A stretch of DNA of 37,189 nt from an uncultured cyanobacterium (GTDB taxonomy: Bacteria; Cyanobacteriota; Cyanobacteriia; Cyanobacteriales; Nostocaceae), in assembly GCA_903903925.1 (NCBI GenBank), contig CAIVAU010000009.1:1-37189 (forward strand). Direction: 5' to 3'. The notes under the pieces are model-generated. The model saw nothing but the letters and a program-made list of their open reading frames with translations. It ran no database searches and was not told the DNA's origin. A program made the translations under genes and the position numbers. Below, piece by piece: positions 8,305 through 15,626 of this stretch. How positions within the stretch are numbered: position 1 is the stretch's first letter; the number at the start of each line of letters is the position of its first letter.

Positions 8305-8580
8305 TTGATTTTAGCTGATGTTACGGTGAAAACTATTGTAGAACATTTTTGGGGCGATCGCCCTCTCATGCAACTGATAGCTAATGGGATTATTCCCTGG
8401 AACCAAGCTGATTTTCTGGTGACAATGGGCATTTCAGAATCAGAATTTGATGCAATGTTGCAACACATGGAAAATGACGCCAATCCTTTTGAAACGTGGA
8501 TGTTGGCAAATGGGTATTCTCAGGAAATCATCGACCAAATCTATGGTATTTTGATTATAAGTTACCAACGGCAGCATTAA
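8305..8580 (+). CDS. Small acidic hypothetical protein, 91 residues
   Basis: A TTG at 8305 is the first start in the frame, with a weak AGG ahead. The product is acidic and helical, with the motif ESEFDAMLQHMENDANPFETWMLANGY near the centre. It shows no membrane segment or known domain. It is divergent from the Uma2 gene. The consistent amino-acid composition supports coding, but the family is not recognised. Confidence 0.55.
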   Translation: MILADVTVKTIVEHFWGDRPLMQLIANGIIPWNQADFLVTMGISESEFDAMLQHMENDANPFETWMLANGYSQEIIDQIYGILIISYQRQH

Positions 8581-8680
8581 AGTATTAAATCATAGAAGAA
8601 ACATCACCATTCATTCAAGGGCGGGAAGTCAAAAGTCAAAAAAACAAAACTCCCCACTCCCCATATTTCTTGAAATCGCG

Positions 8681-10072
8681 TTATTTGCTAGAAGCGTTCA
8701 ACTGTTTTTCAGAAACCCAAGCACCGTGAAACCCATAGGGTACTCGTTGGGGAATAAGCACCCGCGCTACAGGTTCGGCGGTGACATCCTGAGCATTGAT
8801 TACCACTAGCTCACAAGTCTCCGTGCTGTTATCGTAAACAAAGGTGATCAGCCAACCTTCATCTTCATCGCCATTTGGGGAAGTAGGAGGAGCAAAGACA
8901 GCCTCTCCTCCATAGCGTCCTGATCCAAATTCATGAGTTTCTGATTTGCCACTGCTAAGATCGTACTTGATTAAACCATCAAACAGAGGCGGGGAAACTT
9001 TCTTCATCCTACCAGTGTAACCATATCGTGTTTTTTGTCCCAAGAAGTTTTCATTTACACGGGGAAATTCTGAAGTTACATCGTCTAACATCTCCTCATG
9101 CACAGATCCTGTTCTCAAGTTAAACCGCCATTGATGCAGGCGAGGGATATGACCTTCGGTATCCGATGTTAGGATAGAGATGGAATTCATCCGACAGCCA
9201 AGCAGTACCACCTCGTCTCCATCTTCATAGGCGTTGAGGGTATGGAAAACATAGCAAGCAGGACTTTCAAACCAACGGATATTGCTGTTATCGCCGAAAC
9301 GTGGAACAATGCCAAACCGACTGGGGCGATCGCGCTCAAACATTAACACAGGTTCCCCCCGCTGCATCCGTTCTCCACTGATAGTTAGGGGCAAATCCAT
9401 AAAAATTGTGTAGTTTTCAGTGATGGCAAAATCATGCATCATCACCGCCATCGGTAGGTCAATTGGCACTGTCTGCAAGAGTTCTCCCTTCTCTGAAACC
9501 ACACTATATTGTAAGTACGGTGGCGCGAAGGAGTAGCCAAAAAACATCATCTCACCTGTAACTGGGTCTACTTTGGGGTGGGCTGTGAAGGCAGAAACCA
9601 GTTTGCTATGGTATGTATACTCGCCAATTGTCTTTAAATCGGGAACCTGGATGGCGTAAGGCGCACCTCCTTCCCAAAGTGCCAATAATTGACCAGCGTG
9701 CCACACAAGAGCCGTGTTAGCGGTATTTGTACTGACGCCTTCAGGTGTATCCTTTTGTGGCGGTTCTAACAACCCACTCCAGATAGCCTTACCTGCTTGA
9801 TTCTCTATTTGCCATTTTTTTGTCTGGACAAAATGGTTGCGATAGGTCGCTTTACCGTTACTAATTCGCACTCCATGCAACATCCCATCACCATCAAACC
9901 AATGATATTCACCAATAGGTGTCCATTGAGGGTTGGGCCCATTGCGCACGAACATTCCTGATAAGTCAGGGGGTAACTCACCTATGACTTGCAGAGTATC
10001 AGTGGTGATTTCTTTCTGCACTGGCGCAAAGTTACCATCAAGATAGGGATTGACTGCTACTTTTGTTTCCAT
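8681..10072 (-). CDS. Carotenoid oxygenase (RPE65/CCD family)
   Basis: A 463-residue member of the carotenoid cleavage oxygenase family, a seven-bladed propeller with a ferrous iron held by four histidines. These are visible as H165 (TAHPKVD), H213 (MMHDFAIT), H277 (VFHTLNAYE) and H449 (YGFHGAWV). Family motifs FVRNGPNPQ, HWFDGDGMLHG and LWEGGAPYAI are also present. It cleaves double bonds of carotenoids or apocarotenoids using O2. Whether it is a 15,15' apocarotenal cleaver or a 9,10 type cannot be told from motifs. No signal peptide is seen and it is monocistronic. Confidence 0.95.
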   Translation of the reverse strand: METKVAVNPYLDGNFAPVQKEITTDTLQVIGELPPDLSGMFVRNGPNPQWTPIGEYHWFDGDGMLHGVRISNGKATYRNHFVQTKKWQIENQAGKAIWSGLLEPPQKDTPEGVSTNTANTALVWHAGQLLALWEGGAPYAIQVPDLKTIGEYTYHSKLVSAFTAHPKVDPVTGEMMFFGYSFAPPYLQYSVVSEKGELLQTVPIDLPMAVMMHDFAITENYTIFMDLPLTISGERMQRGEPVLMFERDRPSRFGIVPRFGDNSNIRWFESPACYVFHTLNAYEDGDEVVLLGCRMNSISILTSDTEGHIPRLHQWRFNLRTGSVHEEMLDDVTSEFPRVNENFLGQKTRYGYTGRMKKVSPPLFDGLIKYDLSSGKSETHEFGSGRYGGEAVFAPPTSPNGDEDEGWLITFVYDNSTETCELVVINAQDVTAEPVARVLIPQRVPYGFHGAWVSEKQLNASSK

Positions 10073-10382
10073 TATGTATATGTGTATTCGGATCTGACGT
10101 GAATCAATGACTGGTGGTTTGTTAAATATAGCTTTGGGAAGCGCTGATTTAATCTAGACTCAGGTAGAGTCAAGAAACACGGGCATTGGCTTTAGACCCA
10201 CAACACGCATTTTTCTGGTTTCTTTATAGAGTTAATAGACTAACCAAAAATGCAGCAAAAAAACGGTATACACACTTGAAATTTACAGAAACTAATTATA
10301 CTAAAATCTACTGATATTTTTGTGACACCAGCAGCAATTGAAAAACCATGAGCCCGTTTACTTTCAACCTATCTAAAGAAAC
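10073..10382. other. Intergenic interval with an inverted copy of the 815-940 repeat
   Basis: No gene is seen. Read on the minus strand, about 10215 down to 10154 contains GTTGTGGGTCTAAAGCC preceded by a CAGAAAAATGCG-like stretch, matching the left part of the repeat at 815-850. The promoter of the carotenoid oxygenase must lie near its right of start, 10080-10150. Confidence 0.5.
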
Positions 10383-10697
10383 TCAGCGGGGTTCAATCCA
10401 AAAACCCTGCTGTACATCAACAATAATCTTGGCTTTGGATGCTGGCAGATTTGTTTTTAGTAGCCAAAAAGCTTCACGGCTTCTTAGATGAGCAAGCGAA
10501 ATTTGTGGGATCGCATCAGGTACGCTGTATGGCAAATCTGACGGAGTTTCCTGCATGAAATATTCTGTGATCCCTGGTGCAATTTGCTGGGAAGCAAACA
10601 CGCCGCTGTGTCCAGTTTCATTGAGATAAGCTACTGCCATTGCTTCCCTTAGTTTATCTAACTGATGAATGAAGGAACTAAGTATTTTTTTATTCAT
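10383..10697 (-). CDS. Small protein at the end of the two-component operon
   Basis: A 104-residue protein with no recognised domain. It has an amphipathic N-terminus (SFIHQLDKLREAMAVAYLNE) and a C-terminal half mentioning IPQISLAHLRSREAFWLLK. The ATG at 10697 is chosen because GGAAAG sits 6 bases upstream. A second ATG at 10784 overlaps the kinase stop (TAATG) and would add a 29-residue hydrophobic leader (VILLMLIFPNYVLL), so a membrane-anchored, translationally coupled form is possible. It follows the kinase in the same operon and may be a target or modulator. Confidence 0.6.
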   Translation of the reverse strand: MNKKILSSFIHQLDKLREAMAVAYLNETGHSGVFASQQIAPGITEYFMQETPSDLPYSVPDAIPQISLAHLRSREAFWLLKTNLPASKAKIIVDVQQGFWIEPR

Positions 10698-10783
10698 TTT
10701 TCTTTCCTTACTTTTTTTTAATAAAACATAATTAGGAAATATTAGCATTAGTAAAATCACTGTTTCTCTTTTTAAAAATTGCA

Positions 10784-11890
10784 TTAAGCTAAGGGGAGAG
10801 AAAACCGAAAAATACTGCCTTTTCCTAGCTCGCTTTCGACTTCAATCTGACCGCCTTGTAGTTCAACTAAACGGCGTGAGATAGTTAAACCAATACCTGT
10901 TCCTCCATAATGGCGGGCTCTTGATTTGTCAGATCGCCAGAAGCGCTCAAACACATGGGGTAAATCTTCTCCTGCAATCCCTATACCTGTATCAATAACA
11001 GCAATCCACAGCTTATCTGCTTGAGTCCAAACACGGATGGTAATTGAACCACTAACAGTATAGCGCATTGCATTCCCTACTAGGTTGACTAGCACTTGTT
11101 CTGTACGATCAATATCTGTCAACACAGGTGGAATCTGTGGTGGAAACTCTAGTTGCAGAACTGGACCATCTTCCAACAGTTGGTCAGCCAACCTGTTTAC
11201 TATTGACTCTAACAAGGGACGCAGATTTACTGACTGGATATTGATCGGTAAATAACCTGCTTCGGCTTTGGAGAGTTCTTGCAAATCGTTGACCAAACGT
11301 TCTAAGCGTTTGGTTTCTTTTGCAAGCTGCTGATAAATCTCAGGAGACGGTTCAATTTCCCCGTCAGCCAGTTCTTCTAAGTAACCACGCACCACAGTGA
11401 GTGGCGTCCGTAACTCATGGGTCATGTCTCCAATCAGTTCTCGCCGTCGTGCTTCCACCCCTTCTAAACTTGCTGCCATACTGTTAAAACTGGCACCCAG
11501 ACGATTAATTTCTGGGATATTACTTTTAGGTAGTCGTGCATTGAGTTCACCTGCAGCAAACTTTTGCGTAATTTGCTCCATTTCAGTCAACCGCTGTACT
11601 ATCCTGATAGACACCCAATAACTTAATCCTCCCGCAGCCGTTGCACCGACTAAGACTGATAACAGAGTACTTCGCCTCCAAGCATTTTCAAATCCTTGCA
11701 CTAAGTCAGCACGAACATCAATTAAGTCCAGCCCCTCATTTTCTAGTCTTTCTAAGTGCAAGATAAAAAAGCGGGGAGAAGATATTCTACTAATAATAAC
11801 AAGGCTCAGTACCCCCACTATCATCACCACAAGGTGAGAGAAAAATAGGCGCGATCCCAAAGACCAAGACCTGACCCAAGGCGAATTCAT
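10784..11890 (-). CDS. Sensor histidine kinase with HAMP domain
   Basis: A 368-residue membrane kinase. Two transmembrane helices (about 16-35 and 75-95) enclose a short extracytoplasmic loop of roughly 40 residues. A HAMP domain (about 95-148) and a HisKA domain with phospho-acceptor H158 in DMTHELRTPL follow. The HATPase domain has an N box (NLVGNAMRYT, 269-278), G1 DTGIGI (300-305) and G2 GGTGIGL (329-335). It lies 50 bases downstream of its response regulator and shares the operon. The very short sensor loop suggests sensing within or near the membrane; the signal is unknown. Confidence 0.95.
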   Translation of the reverse strand: MNSPWVRSWSLGSRLFFSHLVVMIVGVLSLVIISRISSPRFFILHLERLENEGLDLIDVRADLVQGFENAWRRSTLLSVLVGATAAGGLSYWVSIRIVQRLTEMEQITQKFAAGELNARLPKSNIPEINRLGASFNSMAASLEGVEARRRELIGDMTHELRTPLTVVRGYLEELADGEIEPSPEIYQQLAKETKRLERLVNDLQELSKAEAGYLPINIQSVNLRPLLESIVNRLADQLLEDGPVLQLEFPPQIPPVLTDIDRTEQVLVNLVGNAMRYTVSGSITIRVWTQADKLWIAVIDTGIGIAGEDLPHVFERFWRSDKSRARHYGGTGIGLTISRRLVELQGGQIEVESELGKGSIFRFSLPLA

Positions 11891-11940
11891 AAAAACCTCA
11901 TAATGTTAATTCATACCTGTGAAAACGCAAGCTGATTGCT

Positions 11941-12651
11941 TCATGCAACAGATGAATCTTCAAACTTGTACCCGACTCCAACAACAGTTTTAACAAAAGT
12001 GGGATTCGCCGGATCAGGCTCAATTTTTTTCCGCAACCGTGCTACATGAGTATCTACCACCCGTTCATCACCAAAAAAATTATCGCCCCAAAGTTTGTCA
12101 ATGAGATGGCTGCGGTTCCAAACTCGACCAGGATTGCTGACAAAGGTGCTTAACAAGTTAAACTCTAGAGTTGTTAACTCCAAAATTTCTGGGTGCTGAG
12201 AATTTAGCTGGCGACTTATGGTGCGCTGTTCTAAATCGACGATAAAGTGTTGAGTGCGATAGATTTGATGTTGTCCTCCTTGGCGAAGAATACGCCGCAG
12301 AAGCGCCCGCACCCGCGCCACCAATTCTCTGGGGCTGAAAGGTTTAACCATATAATCATCAGCACCCGTAGACAAGCCAATAACGCGATCAATTTCCTCA
12401 CCCTTAGCTGTAAGCATCAAAATATAGGGGTCTTTTGCACCAGCTTTCTGACGAATTCTGGCACAGACTTCCAATCCATCCAAACCAGGAAGCATTAAGT
12501 CTAGAATAATTAAATCTGGTTGTTGCTCCTGAAACATCCGTAAGGCAGTCATGCCATCACGGCTGATGTGACATGAAAATCCTTCTTTTTCTAAAGTGAG
12601 TTGGATTAACTGAGCAATTTCAGCTTCATCTTCAACAATTAAAATATCCAT
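11941..12651 (-). CDS. OmpR/PhoB-type response regulator
   Basis: A 236-residue regulator. The receiver domain (1-120) has acidic residues near 7-9, phospho-acceptor D51 in IILDLMLPG, a conserved T in MLTAKG and K in MVKPFSP. A winged-helix DNA-binding domain (about 130-230) ends in HVARLRKKIEP and VVGVGYKF. The ATG at 12651 begins the receiver fold. A longer frame upstream reads through low-complexity repeat and is not part of the protein. It heads the operon with the kinase and the small gene. Confidence 0.95.
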   Translation of the reverse strand: MDILIVEDEAEIAQLIQLTLEKEGFSCHISRDGMTALRMFQEQQPDLIILDLMLPGLDGLEVCARIRQKAGAKDPYILMLTAKGEEIDRVIGLSTGADDYMVKPFSPRELVARVRALLRRILRQGGQHQIYRTQHFIVDLEQRTISRQLNSQHPEILELTTLEFNLLSTFVSNPGRVWNRSHLIDKLWGDNFFGDERVVDTHVARLRKKIEPDPANPTFVKTVVGVGYKFEDSSVA

Positions 12652-12663
12652 CTTAAGGAGGAT

Positions 12664-12815
12664 TGACCAAAGGGGCAAGGGGCAAGGGGGCAGAGGGGCA
12701 AGGGGGCAGAGAGAGGGGCAGAGGGGCAAAAAAGTTATTGACCAATAATTCTTTCTCTCCCCACTCCCCACTCCCCCTGCTCCCCTGCTCCCCTGCTAAG
12801 AGCTCCCTGCTAAGA
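12664..12815. repeat. Low-complexity GGGGCAA-type repeat and CTCCCCTG repeat
   Basis: 12664-12730 contains tandem GGGGCAAG/GGGGCAGA units. 12759-12815 contains CTCCCCA/CTCCCCTG units and two copies of GCTAAGAGCTCCCT. The G-rich and C-rich halves can pair. This lies between the response regulator and the LabA-like gene, upstream of the regulator start. Confidence 0.7.
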
Positions 12816-12823
12816 GCTCCCTC

Positions 12824-13513
12824 TTAAAGATTAGTATTAGACAGTGGTCGGTAACTATAGCCTGGATGAGAATCTTTTTGAATATGTTCTTTGATAGAAT
12901 CCAGGTCAATGAAGTAGTCTGCAACATCAATTAAGCTGTCGCTGGTCATTGATCGCACACTGACGACTTCAACCCGAACTCCTTTATAAGCCACAGCATT
13001 AACAGCGTAGGCGAGATCTCCATCCCCACTGACTAAGACCGCAGTATCGTAGTAAGGAGCTAGGTTCATCAGATCTACAGCGATTTCTACATCCAAATTG
13101 GCTTTTTTGGAACCATCTGGAAGCTGGACTAAATCTTTTGTGACTACACGATAGCCGTTTCGGCGCATCCAGAGCAAAAAACCCTGTTGTTTTTCATTCA
13201 TGCGATCAACTCCAGTGTAGAAGAAAGCACGCAATAACCTTCCACTATTAGTTAAGTAGCAAAGCAGTTTGGCATAGTCAATTTCGATATTGAGTTGTAA
13301 CGCTGCGTAAAATAGGTTTGCACCATCAATAAAAATAGCAACTCGACCGCGATTTGAGCTATTAAACATGCATTTTGATACTGCTGGATCTTGGATCTTA
13401 GTTTCTTCATCTTCAAAACCAGAGTTCACACGGCGTTCCTTTTGCCAATGTGGTTGTTCCTTAAGTAATTTATAGTTATCTGTTTGTTGATTTTGTTGAT
13501 TAAAAAAAGTCAT
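12824..13513 (-). CDS. LabA-like NYN domain protein
   Basis: A 229-residue protein. Residues about 57-205 form a NYN/DUF88 domain of the LabA type. Acidic active-site-like residues are visible: D63 in FIDGANLF, D141 in KKANLDVEIAVDLM, and D164/D166 in VSGDGDL. In Synechococcus the named LabA works in negative feedback of circadian output; related NYN proteins resemble RNases. The ATG at 13513 has GAGG about 7 bases before it. The first 50 residues are a polar, Q-rich extension. Which member of this multi-copy family it is cannot be settled here. Confidence 0.85.
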   Translation of the reverse strand: MTFFNQQNQQTDNYKLLKEQPHWQKERRVNSGFEDEETKIQDPAVSKCMFNSSNRGRVAIFIDGANLFYAALQLNIEIDYAKLLCYLTNSGRLLRAFFYTGVDRMNEKQQGFLLWMRRNGYRVVTKDLVQLPDGSKKANLDVEIAVDLMNLAPYYDTAVLVSGDGDLAYAVNAVAYKGVRVEVVSVRSMTSDSLIDVADYFIDLDSIKEHIQKDSHPGYSYRPLSNTNL

Positions 13514-14360
13514 TGATACCTCGATATTTCAGATTGGGAAAGACTTTTGGCTAAATTGGCACTTCTTAAATCAACGCTCTAGTTTTCATCGTGGCAGGAA
13601 ATGGCATTAAGTAACCATGTCCAAATAAACTCAACTCCCGAATTGGCTTCCTCTGCAGGGCTATTTCCCACGCGTGGATCTCAACTCAAAAACTGTGAAA
13701 TCAATGATACTGAGGCGCGAATGTCATGTAGGGCGGGCAGTAATACTTTGTAGTGCCGCTTTGTGAGCTATAAATACACAACTTTATTCTAACTAAGCTA
13801 TCGCTTATTACTATGCAGCATAATCTGGTTTGGTAAAGTTAAGGGTTGACATTACAGCAAACAACCAAAATGCAAAGGCTGCAATTTGAATGCTTAACAG
13901 GTTCGCTGTATATTGTTACATGATTACGCCATAGGTTGGCAATACTACTTAAGTATTTAATCATGAATCATCTAGGATCGCGATATAGTAAGCTAATGTA
14001 CAAATAAAAATGCATATAGCGGTTTTCAATTGGGTGCGGTACATTAAGAATTTTGAAACCGCAGATGGAGAGGAGTCTGAGGGGTGGCTTCCGACGAACA
14101 GAACTTCGGAACGCAGATGGAGAGGAGTCTGAGGGGTGGCTTCCGACGAACAGAACTTGGGGACTTAGATAAATCTGTACCTCATTCGGACGAGAAGCGC
14201 ATATTTTTTACTTTCGTGGTAGAACTCGTCAATCTTTTCCCACCTTCCTCTCTCCCTTTGCCTAAACCAGCAAGTTAAATGTTTACCAGCTGATTAAGCT
14301 GCTGTCTTCAAAAATACATCCAGACAAGAGTTAAAGACATTAGTCAATTAGGCTTAAATC
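13514..14360. other. Long intergenic region with a direct repeat
   Basis: No convincing gene is seen. A 64-codon frame at 14084 is mostly made from the 47-bp direct repeat and reads as low-complexity. GCTATTTCCCA near 13661 recalls the ends of the inverted-repeat element at 20565-20754. ATAGCGGTTTTCAATTGGGT near 14018 looks like a dispersed intergenic motif. The promoters of the LabA-like gene and of the DevC-type permease must lie within this interval. Confidence 0.5.
14060..14158. repeat. Two exact 47-bp direct repeats
   Basis: Copies at 14060-14106 and 14112-14158 begin CGCAGATGGAGAGG and end GACGAACAGAACTT, identical over 47 bases and separated by CGGAA (52-base period). It is probably a recent slippage or duplication. 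Confidence 0.85.
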
Positions 14361-15539
14361 ATGGTTTTAAAAACATCATTGGCATGGTTACAACTAGTCC
14401 GAAACAAATTCTATTCTCTTGTAGCTATAGCTGGTATTGCTTTTATTGTCATTTTGATATTTATGCAACTTGGGTTCCTAGATGCTCTTTATTCAAGTGC
14501 TACCCAGGTACATCAAAGCCTTAGAGGAGATTTATTTTTAGTGAGTTCTCAATATAAATCTTTGACTACAAGTCAAAGCTTTTCTCGGACTCGTTTGAAC
14601 CAAGTCTTGGGGTTTGATGATGTCAAGTCAGTCAGTCCCATGAATTTGGCGTTTGCTAAATTTAAAAATCCCATGAATGGTCAGAAATACTTAATATACG
14701 TTATCAGTATTGACCCAGAAAATTCTATCATAAATATTCCAGAAGTTAGGCAAAATTTAGATCAAATAAAAATTCCTGGTGTCGTAATCTTTGACCGTAA
14801 TTCACGCTCAGAGTTTGGAGATATTGCTGATAAATTTACTCAGGGAAATCATCAGCAAATAATTGAAATTTCTCCCGTTAATTCGTTAATTGGATATAGA
14901 GTAAAAATTGGCGGTTTATTCAGCTTGGGTTCTTCTTTTGGAATAGATGGGAATATAATTGTCAGTGATTCAACTTTCTTCAGAATATTTTCCAATAGCT
15001 TTTCCACAGAAATGATAGATATGGGTACAATTACCTTGAAACTAGGTGTATCTCCACAAAAGGTTTTGCAAGAGTTGCAATCAACCTTACCGAATGATGT
15101 CATGATTTTTACACGTCAAGGCATGATCGATTTTGAAAGACAATATTGGGGAAACAAAACACCTATTGGTTTTATACTTAATCTCATGTTGTCACTATCT
15201 TCTATTGTTGGTGTGGTTATAGTTTACCAAATTCTTTACAGTAATATCTCTAACCAGTTGATTGCCTATATCACTTTAAAAGCTATAGGTTATACAAGTA
15301 ATTATTTATTTAATATCGTTCTTCAACAAGCTTTAATCTTATCATTTTTGGGTTATACTCTAGGATTTTCTATTTCTCTGTGTTTATATGATTTCGCTAT
15401 GAAAGTCACTAAATTGCCAGTGGTCATGACTGTAAATAACGCTTTCATCGTCTTATTATCAACAATTTTCATGTGTATGACTGCTGGAGTGCTGGCGATG
15501 AATCAACTCCGATCCATAGAACCAGCAGATGTTTTTTAA
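14361..15539 (+). CDS. DevC-type ABC transporter permease (MacB/FtsX-like)
   Basis: A 392-residue integral membrane protein with the DevC layout: one N-terminal helix (about 18-40), a long extracytoplasmic MacB-like domain (about 45-265), and three helices near 270-292, 315-345 and 355-380. It ends with the family-typical ALNQLRS/PADVF-like stretch (NQLRSIEPADVF). DevBCA exporters move glycolipids for the heterocyst envelope, but many paralogues exist. No devA (ATPase) or devB (membrane fusion) gene is next to it here, so partners must lie elsewhere or the operon is broken. A weak ribosome site precedes the ATG. Confidence 0.88.
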   Translation: MVLKTSLAWLQLVRNKFYSLVAIAGIAFIVILIFMQLGFLDALYSSATQVHQSLRGDLFLVSSQYKSLTTSQSFSRTRLNQVLGFDDVKSVSPMNLAFAKFKNPMNGQKYLIYVISIDPENSIINIPEVRQNLDQIKIPGVVIFDRNSRSEFGDIADKFTQGNHQQIIEISPVNSLIGYRVKIGGLFSLGSSFGIDGNIIVSDSTFFRIFSNSFSTEMIDMGTITLKLGVSPQKVLQELQSTLPNDVMIFTRQGMIDFERQYWGNKTPIGFILNLMLSLSSIVGVVIVYQILYSNISNQLIAYITLKAIGYTSNYLFNIVLQQALILSFLGYTLGFSISLCLYDFAMKVTKLPVVMTVNNAFIVLLSTIFMCMTAGVLAMNQLRSIEPADVF

Positions 15540-15588
15540 GGAGTCAGGAGTCAGGAGTCAGGAGTTAGGAGTTAGGAGGTGGGAGTCA
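15540..15588. repeat. Heptamer tandem repeat (GAGTCAG/GAGTTAG)
   Basis: About six to seven units of GAGTCAG, GAGTTAG and variants follow the permease stop directly. This is the short tandemly repeated repetitive type common in heterocystous cyanobacteria. It separates the convergent permease and cas3' genes. Confidence 0.85.
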
Positions 15589-15626
15589 GAATGAATTTTG
15601 AATGCTAATTTTTTTGTGAACGAATT

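Noticed and set aside
12652..12771. Upstream extension of the response regulator frame
   Set aside because: It encodes repeat-derived L/P/C-rich sequence; the receiver domain starts at 12651.
14084..14278. 64-codon frame
   Set aside because: It is largely composed of the second 47-bp repeat copy and has no ribosome site or family.
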